Assembly: GCF_001540865.1 (NCBI RefSeq)
Contig: NC_033625.1
Span: 10,447,741-10,511,740, forward strand
Length of the DNA stretch: 64,000 bases
Source: Ananas comosus
Taxonomy: Eukaryota; Streptophyta; Magnoliopsida; Poales; Bromeliaceae
Direction: 5' to 3'
In this document: in pieces, positions 1 through 11,826 of the stretch
How the letters are laid out: every line of letters starts with the position of its first letter
How positions within the stretch are numbered: the first letter of the stretch is position 1
Translations under genes and position numbers: made by a program
The notes under the pieces: generated by a model
Told to the model about the DNA's origin: nothing
The model's database searches: none
What the model saw: only the letters and a program-made list of their open reading frames with translations

Positions 1-2655
1 ATGCTAAAAAATAAGATTTGAGGGTTTTGGAATGATTAGAAATGGATTAGAGGCTCAAGGAGTGAAAACGAGAATTTTCGAAAATGTCGATTTTTGAGCT
101 TTGGACCTTCGAATTTCGGACCCTGAGCCAAAGGTCCAGACCTTGACTGCATAGCGCGAAAAGCAGGCTACGGGATTCGGACCCTGGTGCCATGGTCCGA
201 ACCCTCCGCTCACAGAACACCCAGTGAGGGGTTAGAGAAGTACCCCAAACAAATTCATGATCCTTTAATTCGCTAATTGAAGGTTAGAGAAGTACCCCAG
301 ACAACTTTTGTATTGTACCGAAAAGTCGCGTTGCAATGCTAACTTTGATCTACAAGATTAAAGTGAAGCTTGAGCTGGTCGTCCATCATTCCTGAGCAAT
401 TTTGGAGGTGTGGGAATGAGTTTGGAAAATAATTGAATGTTTCGGCGCAATTTGGGTGCGAAATGAAATTGAAAGAGAGCCTTCGGGTTATGATGCTAAC
501 TTTGTTTGGATGAATCAAAGTGAGGTGTGTGGGTAAATTGTAGCATCTCCGAATCATTTTTTGATGCTTAGGGATAGCTAATGGCATGTTTTAGAAGTGT
601 TCGGAGGTGTTCGGTGCAAAGTGGAAGCGAAGAACGGCCTCGGTACCCAGTTGCTGCTAGAGTGCAGGAATTACATTGGGTACTAGTACCAGAACAGGGG
701 GGTACCAGTACCCAGTCCCGAGGACTGAATAGTAATAGCTAATTTCGGCTGTTTTGGAGGGTTTAGTTGCAATTAAGCAACCTTATCTTTAAACCCAGGT
801 GTACGCAGGGTATTTTCCTGCAGGAGCCAGCTCACCTCCTGTCTCTTTTCATTTCGTTCTTCTTCCCTCTCTCTACAAACCCTACGGTGAGGGATTTTGC
901 GAAGAGAAAGTGTGGAGTTGGTGTTGTTAGCTGTGAAGAGGGTTCAAGCGCTGGGTTGCTGTGGTGAGGAGGTAAACCTAAGGTTAAGAGATGAGATTTT
1001 TGTGGTAAGGATTGTTTTAGTTGCCTTAGAAGAGATGTAGTTTTGGTTCTCTTGGTTACTAAAAGCTGTTTTTAATATGAGAAAGCTAGAATAGGCCATA
1101 TGTTATATGTGTATATATATGGAGTAATCAACCTGAGGTAGGCTGATTGTAATTCTTGGATAGAATTTGTTGTATTTAGCCTAAAGAAGGGACTTGGCTT
1201 GGGTTTCTTGGTTACTAAAGCATGGTTGCCATGAAAACCTAGAGAAAGGCTATGTTGTGTGTATGACATGTGAACTTTTGGGTTGATATGAAGTGAAGGG
1301 TGTGGAAGGTTGCGAGTAGCATGAGTTTAATCCCTGGTAATCCTCTAAATTAGTTGCTGTTGAGGTTCTTGAATTATTGGAATTGGTAATGCTTTATAAA
1401 CCCTTATAGAATCTGTATAGTGGCAGATTGTATAGAACCCTAAGCTTGAAAATGCTAATTTGTAGGATTGAGGCTCTAGCCTGGGATTGATCGCATGGAA
1501 ACCTAATTGAGGGTAAAACTGACGCGTTGGAAAGCTCGGATCGATGTTCTGACGAACCTACAGCAAGCTAGTGAGGAAAACCTCATTTTAGCTTCGTTTG
1601 TCACGAGTAAGGATTGCGATCGTTCGTAAATTGCGGGAAGTGGATTTCTCGCATTCCTGTATCAATTAAAGGTGGGTTGTGCTTCACCGAAGCGATTAGG
1701 TCGCTTCCAAGCCAAAGTAAAGTATGGTTATTATTGATGCATATATGTGTAGTGGTAAGTTGTGATTAATAATATGAATGCATAAATCATATTGTGATAG
1801 TTAATGTTACCTACCATTGGAATATGGATATTGATATATTGTGGATAATGCTAGATGATATATGAATGTTGACATATTATGAACATGCTAGATTCATATG
1901 AGTTGAAAATGGGTCGATAACTCTAGATTGATTAGAGAACTCGACAGTTATAAAATGAGAACGTGTAAACTACAATCCTAGGTGTGGACAACTAGGATGA
2001 TAAGTAGATCGAGTGATATGAACCTAGTGTTATTAAACATAGGTTGGATATGAACCTAGTGTCATAGAACATAGGTTGAATAAGTGAACCTAGAGTTGAG
2101 ATCTAAGTAGAAATGACATAGAACCTAGCGTGATTGAACCTAGGTTATAATGTATAGTGACACTTAATGTATTTGAAACTAAGTTGTGGATTATAGTGGT
2201 AGAAGGACCACTAGAAAATGAATGGTTTGGACCTAGAGAGGTCGACAATATAGGGTAAGTGTTTAACCCTTAAGATTTGAAAGTGGATTCCAGAATCTCC
2301 AGGAATGGTGGCTGCAAGTGCAGTGGTTGATATACGTGGATTGGCAAAAATAGAATTATAACTCNTGTATTTGAAACTAAGTTGTGGATTATAGTGGTAG
2401 AAGGACCACTAGAAAATGAATGGTTTGGACCTAGAGAGGTCGACAATATAGGGTAAGTGTTTAACCCTTAAGATTTGAAAGTGGATTCCAGAATCTCCAG
2501 GAATGGTGGCTGCAAGTGCAGTGGTTGATATACGTGGATTGGCAAAAATAGAATTATAACTCCGGGTATGTTGGTTCTCCTCGCCCGACAGTGATTCAAC
2601 GGGTATGTTCGTTCTCCTCGCCCGGTATGCCATGAAGCAAGTTAATTAGAACTAC
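1..2655 (+). repeat. LTR-like gypsy sequence, truncated at the window start
   Basis: No coding gene is visible. The block has the shared LTR plan: GGTCC/GGACC words at about 105-215, GTACC words at about 645-705, a CT-rich stretch at 830-890, and repeated 'gaacctag' phrases at 2020-2150. Those phrases match, in reverse orientation, the interior of the LTR at 45004-48098. It may be two LTR pieces joined together. Its end is placed where a B-family LTR starts (TGTAAGGAAGTG at 2656). The short frames inside look accidental. Confidence 0.5.
2168..2562. repeat. Exact 197-bp direct duplication around a single N
   Basis: Positions 2168-2364 and 2366-2562 read the same base for base, and the only base between them is the N at 2365. 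This pattern is expected when two contig ends that overlap were joined without being collapsed. A true tandem duplication would not normally be centred on an ambiguous base. Confidence 0.9.
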
Positions 2656-2819
2656 TGTAAGGAAGTGAATTCTCGAAATCCGAGAGTTGGACTTCAGTCA
2701 GAATCGACTAATTGTCGAGAATACTTCGAAAAAGCCGAAGAAGTCAGAAATCCAAAAAGCGCATTGGCGAGGGCCTTGGAGAGCAAAGGAATGGAAATCT
2801 GCAACTTTGCAGATTTTGC

Positions 2820-3145
2820 TCTCGGGGACCGGTCCCTGGTGGGAGGGACCGGTTCCCGTAAGCCTGGTATGCAGCAGAAAATCTCTGCGCACAAAGTTTG
2901 CTCTCAGGGTCCGGTCCCTCGTGGACAGACCGGTCCCTGAAGGTCCGGTCCCTCAAGCGAGGATCGGTCCCCGTACGCGTGGGAAATGGATCAGGGTGTC
3001 CTGGGAGAGATCTGCTCTCGGGGACCGGTCCCTCTGGGGGAGAGACTGGTCCCCGTGTGCGTGAGAGGCAGCTGCAGGCTGTTGCCTGAAGAGCAGTGCT
3101 CTCGCGGACCGGTCCCTGGATGGAGAGATCGGTCCCTGAGCGCGA
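2820..3145. promoter_or_regulatory. ACCGGT palindrome array in LTR B1
   Basis: About ten copies of GGGACCGGTCCC or one-base variants (GGTCCGGTCCC, GATCGGTCCC) are spaced roughly 20-45 bases apart. They end about 70 bases before a TATA-like 'gggtatagatgg' and a CT-rich tract. The position fits a promoter-proximal part of U3. Function is inferred only. Confidence 0.55.
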
Positions 3146-4436
3146 AAATGGCCAAGTCTAGGCACTATGAGAGAGACAAAGTGGAGGGGCTCTAATGCAA
3201 TTGTTGCATTAGTTGAGGGTATAGATGGGAGACCACTCTCTCCCTCTCTCATTTTCACACCCTCTCTCTCTCTAAACTCTCTCTCCCTCTTTCTAGAAGT
3301 GAAGAAGAAGGAGAAGGAAGGAAGGAGAAGAAGGGAAGCAAGCTAGAGAAGACTTTGGTCATCTTCTTCTTCCTCCTCTTCACCATTGGAGCAAGCTAAG
3401 AGGTAAGCTTCTAAACCCCTCTCATGGTAACTTGCTAGGGCTTGGATTTCTTGCTCTAGAAATGGTTTGATTAGCATTCTAGCATGCTTAATAGATGCTT
3501 AATGCTAGAATCAAGGATTTTAATGGGGTATTTTTCTATAGTGCAAACCTAGGGCTCCAAAATTAGGGTTTTTGGAAATGAGGGGTTTTGATCTAAATTG
3601 ATCATGTATTAACCTAATTGCTAGGTGTCTGAACGCGTGGGAAGCGACGGATTGAGCATTCGTCGAGCGGGTGCGAAGAAATAGTCGAAACAAGTGTTCG
3701 GGGCTTCGTGTTGAGCTGAAGAGTAAAAGCGACGACCAAGGATCGCGAAATCGAGTACCTAGCATCGCAACATTACCCAAGAGGTGGGGGGTGTCCATCC
3801 CGAAGCAACTGAGCTTCTTTCTATGTCCGAGTTAGAATGGTTGATCATATTTCATATATATTGTTCTTATGCATTATAAGATGTATGTATAGTTGCATTT
3901 CTATTTCCTTGCATGCATGTCTAGTTGTGTAGCATTATGGACTTGACACTTAAATCTAGAATGCATGAGGATTAGCGTTTGTGACATAAGATCCTATAAT
4001 GATAAGAAAACGGTGAACTCGGACTCGATGATGATAATCGATGACAGGTGAACTAGTGTATAGAAAACACTTAGAACTTGGACGAGTGGCATGTAAACAA
4101 TGTTAATAACATGACGAATGGCATCAGAACTTAGTGTAATAGAAACACTTATGGCATTGAGCATAGGGAATAGATGAGTTTCCCTAGTCGTGGCATATTG
4201 CATGAGAATTAGTGTAATTGAGATACTACGGCATCAAACATGGGGATAGTTAAATTCTCTAGTGCGAGTTGATTAGTATGATTGAGACACTTGACATGGA
4301 CCTAGGGATAGGTGGATTTTCGAGTGTTTGTTAACCTAGTTGACAGGGTATCCTCAGTTGGCGAGGATTGGATCATACTCACATAGTCTGTTTTGGGCTT
4401 GTGATGGTCGCTCCACACAAGCAGTGCACTCCGGAG

Positions 4437-4880
4437 TTGTCACGCGAGCTGGGTAGCTCACGAGCGGGGTAGCTCACCGGGTGGGATACGAGCGGGGTAG
4501 CTTCTCACCCATCGGACTGGGAAGTGAGTTGGGGCGAAGGGCGGGGTAGCCCTTCCCCTATGAGAATTGAGCGGGGCAGCTCATTACCTATGAGATTAGA
4601 GCGGGGTAGCTCTTCACCTATGGCTTTTGAGATGTAAGACGGGTGGCATAAAAGCGGGGTAGCTCCTCACCCGTGAGATTTGAGATATCAATCGGGGCGA
4701 AGAGCGAGGTAGCACTTCACCTCTTCACCTACTAGATTTGTAGTGTGAGTACCTATGGGATTTGAGTCGGGGCGAAGGGCGGGGATGCTCTTCATTTAGG
4801 ACATCTGAGTTGTGAGACAGGTGAGACAAGAGCGGGGTAGCTCTTCACCTATGTGATTTGAGATCTTAGGCGGGGTAGCC
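4437..4880 (+). repeat. Minisatellite in LTR B1, unit around GAGCGGGGTAGCTC
   Basis: About ten imperfect units of 30-60 bases contain GCGGGGTAGC followed by 'ttcacctatgagattt'. The core GAGC...GCTC is itself an inverted repeat. The units have diverged, which argues against an assembly repeat. Confidence 0.7.
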
Positions 4881-5170
4881 TAGTGGATTGGGTAATGACA
4901 TAAATAGCATAAGTGGATTTGCATTCATCCCATGATTAAACATAGTATATGATAGTGGATTGCATAACTATGTTATATTTGTATTCATTACATTGTTGAA
5001 ACATACTAGCATGATAGTAAGCTTGTTGCTAGATGATATTCCATGCATTGCTTGCATTTGATGGCATAGTATAGTATAGACGCAGTTTCATTTCTATATA
5101 TATCTATCTATCTATCTGTGCCAGCTTAGACCTAGTGGGAAGATGGGCGGAGTCGGCGGCCGAACCCACT

Positions 5171-5194
5171 GAGAACTATATTTTTATAGTTCTC
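5171..5194 (+). other. Shared LTR stem-loop (GAGAACTATA / TATAGTTCTC)
   Basis: Ten perfect pairs close a TTTT loop. Equivalent hairpins occur at 6051-6074 (reverse), 14879-14896, 16401-16419, 29728-29746, 30505-30528, 44146-44167, about 51345-51370 and about 61598-61620, each preceded by 'cccactg' or similar and followed by 'tcac.cc'. It is the best conserved mark across the LTR families here. Confidence 0.7.
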
Positions 5195-5624
5195 GCCCCA
5201 CCTTGTTGCAGGGCCGAGTGCGAGCGTTCTGGGGGAGGATCGCGGTAAGAGCGTAGCGTCCTAGCTAGCTAGTTGTGGCTTTCCCTTCTGTACCAAAGTA
5301 CCCTCGAGTACATAGGTGATATGGTTGTATTTTGGAGAGTACTCATGTATCTAGATGTTGAGATGAAAATGTATTCATTTTGGTGAGACGAGAATTGTAA
5401 AAATATATACAAAGATTGAATGTGATGTAATAGCTAGATGTATCTCTCTTTATACACTTGTATGTATACTTGTGTTACTTGCTATTGTTGTATTGCACTC
5501 TTTGTGCTTTTCTCCTTGTCGGATCGTGTATGTATTGAATTATCCCAGGGCAAATTCCTTGTACATGATCCCGTGATGAGCCTTGGGCAGACAGGGGAGG
5601 TGCTGTCCGTCCGGCTTCTATTTG

Positions 5625-7091
5625 TGTCACGCCCCGGGGCCCAACGTAAGCCCGCCCGGCGCGTGCCCAGACCCGCCATATGTCTAAAACATATAAGGCG
5701 TCTAAACAAAACGATAAATAAGGCATGGAGAGAGAAAAACATCTAGCCGTATCAGAGCAAAATGTATCTATGAACTACAATAAAGAAATGAACATAAAGC
5801 CGAAAGTCCACTAGATAAAAGCATAAAGTAGTACAACTGAAGTCCCAAAATAAGTGCTAGAAAGGTACATAGGTGGTCTCTCTATAAATGGTACAAAATC
5901 TCTCTCTCTCTCTAATACAATAAAAGAAAGAGTAAGCCACCTAAGCTCAAAAGTAGCTCTCCGCTAACTAGCTACGCGACTCCCTTGCCACGATCTCGTG
6001 CCTCCGCCGGTGCCGAAGGCTCTGAAATAAAACCATAAAACAGGGGGCGTGAGAACTATTGAAAAATAGTTCCCAGTGGGCAATTACTGACTTCAGTGAA
6101 ATGTACCACTAGGCCCAAGAGCTACAAAAAGGGGTCAGTAAGCATATGTAAACAAATACGATACGTACGACAAGTAAATAAGCATGAATATTTGCTACCA
6201 CATGATATCTCTACTTAGCATGATTTAGCATAAGTAAAAAAAGCTATTCTTGTATGAATGTACCCAAGTATCGCTAGTATGATGTCCATAAGTCAAATAA
6301 TAAAGATGTCATTATTTACTATTCTAATCAATGTCCAACCTAGGTAAAGGTTCTAAGCCAATCAATTGGGTCTCCAAGCCCTTAAATCAAAAATCCCCAA
6401 AATAAACCCTAAATCTCATTTCTAGGGTTTCATATGGTAAAACGTACCAAAACATGGATCAAATGCTAGAATCAAGGTACTAACCTCTCTAGATGCTCCA
6501 AAACAAGCTCCAAATCTTCTAGGGTTGAAGATTGATCCTCTATCAAGCTCCTAGCCCAAGCTCTAAGCCACCAATGGTGAGCAAAGGGAGAGGAAGATGC
6601 TCCAAAGCCTCAAGATCTTGCTCTCCTCCAACTCCTTCTTCTTCTCTCCTTCTTCTTCTCTCTCTAAAGTGAGTGTGAGGGAGAGAAATGAGGGAGTGAG
6701 AGAGTGGAAGGACCATAAAAGCCCTCTCAAGTAACAATATCCTAATAAGCCCTCCAACAATCCAACAAATGCATCAACCCGGACTGGGCAACATTCGCCC
6801 AGAGGGACCGGTCTCTCCCTGCCTGGGACCGATCTCTCGGTTCATCCCGCAAAACCAGCGTACGGGAACCGGTCTCCCCAGCCGGGGACCGGTCGCATCG
6901 CCATGGGGTATCGGTCTCCCCGACCAGGGACCGGTCCCCGAGAGTGAAAACTCTCAGGACAGCCCAGAACTCAGATTTTTCGAGCTCTTTAAGTCGGAAC
7001 ACCTTCCACGACCTTCCACCAAGTGTGGAAAAGCTCGGAACCCAAGTCAAACACTCGAACCTCGCAATTTGCAAAGGTCCAGTGTGCTACA
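5625..7091 (-). repeat. 3' LTR of the minus-strand gypsy element (A family, shortened)
   Basis: On the minus strand it begins TGTAGCACACTGGACC (right edge 7091) and ends GGGGCGTGACA (left edge 5625). A purine-rich tract, AGGAGGGGTGAA, lies just inside the element, as expected of a polypurine tract. Length is 1467 bp, against about 2.5-2.7 kb for the other A LTRs here. It lacks the block with CACTCCGGAG found in them, so it has an internal deletion or belongs to a short subfamily. It interrupts the B1 LTR. The left target site would be ATTTG, but no matching right end is found. Confidence 0.8.
6795..6950. promoter_or_regulatory. ACCGGT palindrome array in the A-type 3' LTR
   Basis: Six GGGACCGGTCTC or GGGACCGGTCCC words alternate orientation over about 150 bases. 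On the minus strand they precede a CT-rich start region (about 6600-6720 on the plus strand). Same relative placement as in the other A LTRs. Confidence 0.55.
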
Positions 7092-7147
7092 TTCACCCCT
7101 CCTAAAAAAGGAGTTTCGTCCGTGAAACTCAAAAGCAAACACATACC

Positions 7148-8580
7148 TCAAAGCTCCATCTGAAAAAGATGGGGATAGCGCTCCCGCAGCGCGCTCTCTA
7201 GCTCCCACGTGGCCTCCCGCTCCCCGTGGTTGCTCCAAAGCACCTTCACATAGGGAATATCCCGATTCCGTAGTTTCTTCACCTCGCGAGCCAAGATCTT
7301 CACGGGTTGCTCCTTGAAGCTCAAATCATCCCGTAGCTCCATAGTTGTAGCATTCAACACATGAGTCGGGTCGAAAACGTACTTCCAAAGAACCGATACA
7401 TGAAAGACGTTATGCACGCCCGATAGGTTCGGTGGTAGAGCAAGTCGATACGCTACCGGACCTACACGTTCCAAAATCTCATACGGTCCAATGAAACGGG
7501 GGCTTAACTTACCCCGAACCCCGAATCTCTTAATCCCTCTAGTCGGCGAGACCTTAAAAAAAACATGGTCTCCAACTTGGAACTCCAAGTCTCGCCGTCG
7601 TCGATCGGCGTAGCTCCTCTATCTACTCTGTGCCGTCAAAAGTCGCTCCCGAGCTACTCGAACCTTGTCCTCAGCTTCCTGGAGCACGTCAGGGCCTAAT
7701 GCCAATCTCTTGCCGACTTCACTCCAATGAAGTGGCGACCTACACTTCCGTCCATAAAGTGCTTCGAAGGGCGCCATCTTGATGCTTGCTTGATAACTGT
7801 TCTTATAAGCAAACTCTGCCATAGGTAGATGCTGCGACCATCCTCCCTAGAAGTCTATCACACATACTCGGAGCATATCCTCTAAGGTCTGAATGGTGCG
7901 CTCCGACTGCCCATCACTCTGAGGGTGGAAAGCAACGCTAAAGTCCATTCGAGTGCCTAGGGCGTCCTGTAGACTCCGACAAAAATGAGACACAAACCGA
8001 GTGTCTCGATCCGATACGATCGATGTAGGCACTCCATGAAGGCGCACAATCTCATCAAGGTACACTTGTGCGAGCTTCTCTCCGATCTAAGCAGTATGAA
8101 TAGGTATGAAGTGCGCCGACTTCGTCAACCTATCCACGATCACCCATATGGCATCATGCCCGGCCTGAGAGCGGGGCAATCTAGTCACGAAATCCATGGT
8201 GATCTTCTCCCACTTCCACACGGGAATAGGCAAACTCTGAAGTTTTTCCGCAGGTAATTGATGCTCAGCCTTTACTTGTTGGCAAGTTAGACAACGAGGT
8301 ACAAACTCTCCAACGTCCTTTTTCATCCCGGGCCACCAATAAAGTAACTTAAGTCCTTATACATCTTGGTGCCTCTCGGATGTATAGCATAAGGCGCTCC
8401 GTGCGCTTCTTGAAAAATATCCTCTTTAATTTTCGAATCCGCCGGTACGCAAATCTGCCCACGGAAACGCATCAATCCTTGGTCATCCACAAGGAAGTCG
8501 CCGGTGCAACCATCAACCATTTTATCTCGAACCTTTTGCAACTCCACATCGGAAGCTTGCTTCTCTTTAATTCTATCCAA
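7148..8580 (-). pseudogene. Gypsy integrase with C-terminal chromodomain-like end (decayed)
   Basis: Read from right to left on the minus strand: an integrase zinc-finger region (H..H and CLTCQQVKAEH, about 8270), the catalytic core (WKWEKITMDFVTRLPRS, then IVSDRDTRFVSHF and HPQSDGQSERTIQTLEDML), the GPY-like region ([20 protein letters not shown]) and a chromodomain-like end ([18 protein letters not shown]). The stretch is broken by stops or frameshifts near 7600, 7835, 8075 and 8325, so it is not a working gene. The chromodomain points to the chromovirus clade, probably Tekay/Del-like. In a live element it would insert the cDNA copy into chromatin. Confidence 0.85.
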
Positions 8581-8589
8581 GAGTGTAGG

Positions 8590-9836
8590 TTACACCACCA
8601 AAGTCATCAATCTCAAAGGCGTATCTGGAATCACCACTTCCAAATCCAACCGCTTCATTTGCTCGATCAACTGCGGTTGAGTAACAACATGCATCGCTAA
8701 GTTTTCCTTTGATTTCCTACTTAGCGCATCCGCCACCACGTTAACCTTGCCCGGGTGGTAAAGAATAGTCAAATCATAATCTTGAGCAGCTCCAACCATC
8801 TGCGCTGTCTCAAGTTCAACTCCTTCTGAGTGAACAGGTATTTGAGGCTCTTGTGATCCGTGTACACTTCACACCGCTCGCCATAAAAATAGTGGCGCCA
8901 TAACTTTAATGCGAAGACTACGGCCGCGAACTCCAAATCATGCGTAAGGTAATTCTTTTCATATTCCTTCAGTTGGCGAGAAGCATACGCGATCACCTTG
9001 CCATCCTGCATCAAAATGCAACCCAATCCATTAAGAGATGCATCACTATAAATCACATACCCTGCTCTAGCCATCGGCAGGGTTAGGATCGGGGCGGTCG
9101 TCAATCGGTGCTTCAACTCTTGGAAGCTTCTCTCGCACGCATCATTCTAAATGAACTTGACACCTTTATGCGTGAGCCCCGTGAGGGGAGTAGATAGCTT
9201 AGCAAACCCCTCGATAAATCTCCGGTAATAGCCTGCCAATCCAAGAAAACTCCGAATCTCCGTGAGGCTCGTCGGTCTTAGCCAATCCTTGATAGTCTCA
9301 ATTTTCTTAGGATCCACGGCTATACCCGATCCCGATATCAAATGTCCAAGGAAGGCTACCTCTCGAAGCAAAAATTCACACTTTTTCAGCTTGGCATAAA
9401 GCTTTTTTTTCCGAAGTATTTGAAGTACTAGCCTCAAATGCTCCTCGTGATCCGCATCATTTCGGGAATAAACCAAAATGTCGTCGATGAACACCATGAC
9501 GAACCTGTCTAGATAAGACTTAAAAACACGGTTCATCAGATCCATAAAAGCTGCCGGGGCATTGTAAGCCCAAACGGCATAACTGTGAACTCATAGTGTC
9601 CATACCGTGTTCTAAAAGCCGTCTTTGACACATCCTCGGGTTTTATCTTTAACTGGTTGTATCCCGACTGCAAGTCTATCTTGGAATACACACACGATCC
9701 TTGAAGCTGATCAAACAAGTCGTCGATCCTCGGCAACGGATACTTATTCTTGATCGTGACTTTATTGAGTTCACGATAGTCCACACATAGGCGAAGTGAT
9801 CCGTCCTTTTTCTTGACGAACTAAACTGGCGCTCCC
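8590..9836 (-). pseudogene. Gypsy reverse transcriptase and RNase H (decayed)
   Basis: Minus-strand pieces in order: RT palm entry ([29 protein letters not shown]), the catalytic FIDDILVYS motif, the [11 protein letters not shown] motif, then RNase H ([48 protein letters not shown]) and the tether (HPGKVNVVADALSRK). A stop at about 9820 separates it from gag-protease, a frameshift lies near 9540, a stop near 9145 and another shift near 8790. All catalytic motifs remain recognisable, so the decay is fairly recent. Confidence 0.85.
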
Positions 9837-11484
9837 CACGGTGAGAAGCTCGGTCGAATGAAGCCCTTGTCCAACAGATCCTGTAGCTGTGCCCTCAGCT
9901 CTTTCAGCTCCACCGGTGCCATCCTATAGGGTGCCTTCGAGATTGGAGTAGTCCCAGGGACGAGATCTACCACAAACTCGATCTCCCTATCGGGTGGCAT
10001 ACCCGGTAGCTCCGTTGGAAACACATCCTGAAACTCCCGTACCACTGGAATATCCTCAATCCTAGGGGTGTCATCCTCGCCCCTCAACACAACACTAGCC
10101 AAGTAGGCTACACATCCTCGGCTGATCAGCTGCCTAACTCGAGACAAGCAGATCGACATCGCAAAAAGCGAACTCCGGCATCCTCTAAACACGACCTCAG
10201 TCTGCCCCGGTTCTCTAAAAGTAACCGTGCGATTCTTGCAATCAATGGTGGCGTAAAACTTGGTTACTAAAGCTACACCAGAACCTATACCTAACCGNCG
10301 AGACAAGCAGATCGACATCGCAAAAAGCGAACTCCGGCATCCTCTAAACACGACCTCAGTCTGCCCCGGTTCTCTAAAAGTAACCGTGCGATTCTTGCAA
10401 TCAATGGTGGCGTAAAACTTGGTTAGCCAATCCATATCCAAGACCACATCGAAATCTCCTAGCTTGCGCAAAGCTAGCAAATCCACGGCCATGATCCAAT
10501 CTCCTACCCGAACAGGGCAACTAGGGCAATACTCTCTAATATCCAGAGTGTGGTTTGGTACTACAACATGTCCCGGATGCAACAAGAAAATCAAAGGGAT
10601 GCCATGCAACTCGGCAAACAGTCGATCTATAAATGAATGCGATGCACCAGTATCAAATAAAGCACGAACTCTAATGCCATCAAGTAAAATGATACCTGCA
10701 ACCACATCCTCGGCTGCTGCTGCCTCCTCGGTCTGAGCAGCATACAAACGCCCACTCGAGGCCTGTCGAGAACCATCGCTCTGGCGCTGGACGGATGGCT
10801 GCCCAGGCTGATACTGCGCTGATGGAGTTCCGTGGCTGGCGGCTGGTAGAGCCAGTGCCGATGCAGTTGACGGTGCCGATGATGAACCTCTCGGGCAGTC
10901 ATTCCGAACGTGGCCCTCCTGGCCACACTGGAAACACCTGCCCTTTCGCTGTGGACACTGCGGTGGGTAATGAGGACCACCGCAGATCACACACGGGGAG
11001 GGCCGGCGACGATCAGAACCTCCTCGCTGCGTCGCTGAGCCGCGTCCACGCCGCTGGCTCCTAGGATGCTTCGGCGGTCTCCTAGAGTGCGTCTGGCTCG
11101 CACCCTCAGCCGCAGACCTCTTGGCCTTACCCTTGTCCATGGTCTCTCGCCGCTCCTGGACATCTGTCGCGCCGCTCTCCACTATGAGCGCGCGATCCAC
11201 CAACTCCCGGTAGGTTTGAAGGTTAGAGGATTGCACGAACCGAAAAATCGACGGTCGCAACCCTCGCTCGAAAATGCGGGTCTTGTCCTTTTCGTCCCAC
11301 ACGACGAAGGGCACGCAGTGTAGAAGCCGAGAAAACTCCTGCTCGTACTCGGCTACAGTTCGATCTCCTTGGCGCAAGTTGCGCAAATCCTGCTCCATCT
11401 TCCTCTTGACGCTGGTCGGGAAGTAGTGCGCCAATAGAAGCTCCTTAAACCTCTTCCAAGATATAGCCGCCAAGTCAGTGCTGG
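9821..11484 (-). pseudogene. Gypsy gag-protease with start of RT; N-terminus cut off by an LTR
   Basis: An open frame covers the gag domain (ISWKRFKELLLAHYFP, LRNLRQGDRTVAEYEQEF), two CCHC-like zinc knuckles (CVICGGPHYPPQCP; CFQCGQEGHVRNDCP), a retropepsin site (ALFDTGASHSFID) and the RT entry (GFIRPSFSPWGAPV). The frame remains open to 11827, but everything right of 11484 is antisense LTR, so the true gag start is missing. The protein contains an artificial duplication around the N at 10298. The remaining frame is otherwise clean. Confidence 0.85.
10140..10425. repeat. 127-bp direct duplication next to a single N (10298) in gag-protease
   Basis: Positions 10140-10266 recur exactly at 10299-10425. 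Between them lie 31 bases and the N. The duplicated protein segment (FYATIDCKNRTVTF onward) should occur once in a protease-RT linker, so this is most likely a failed contig merge, like the one at 2365. Confidence 0.85.
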
Positions 11485-11635
11485 TGTAGCACACTGGACC
11501 TATGCAAATTGCGAGGTTCGAGTGATTGGTTGTGTTTCGAGCTTTTCCACACTTGGTGGAGGGTCGTAGAATGTTTTCCGACCTAAAAAGTTCGAAAACC
11601 AGAGTTCTGGACGAGTCCTGAGAGTTTTTACTCTC

Positions 11636-11826
11636 GGGGACCGGTCCCTGGTTGGGAGAGACCGGTCCCCCCCCGGAACAGTATTGCGGCAGCCTTGAGG
11701 CAACCGGTCCCTGGCGAATGAGACCGGTCCCCGAGCGCGTCCAAGCGGGGAGAGACCGGTTCCTGAACGTTGGATTTTCGGGGCAGGCCGAGAGACCGGT
11801 CCCATGTCGGGGACACCGGTCCCTCA
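11636..11826. promoter_or_regulatory. ACCGGT palindrome array in the outer A LTR
   Basis: Eight ACCGGT-centred words lie between 11636 and 11826, mostly as pairs of GGGACCGGTCCCTGG and GAGACCGGTCCC. A TATA-like 'cttatatggcc' follows at about 11903 and CT-rich sequence at 11915-11960. Confidence 0.6.

Larger units (their letters stand above)
2656..5624 (+). repeat. B-family gypsy LTR (B1), 3' end cut by an inserted gypsy element
   Basis: The start TGTAAGGAAGTGAATTCTCG recurs in reverse at about 18760 and 47998, so the block is a dispersed LTR. In order it holds a palindrome array (2820-3145), a CT-rich then GAA-rich leader (3235-3390), a possible donor (AGAGGTAAGC, about 3399), a minisatellite (4437-4880), the shared hairpin (5171-5194) and the tail up to 5624. 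There a reversed A-family LTR begins (TGTCACGCC at 5625). The full-length relative at 45004-48098 has about 80 additional bases before TGTAAGG, so the true LTR start may lie slightly upstream. Confidence 0.65.

Noticed and set aside
2665..3258. Six overlapping frames on both strands around the first palindrome array
   Set aside because: Same cause: GC-rich repeats without stops. No codon signal favours one frame.
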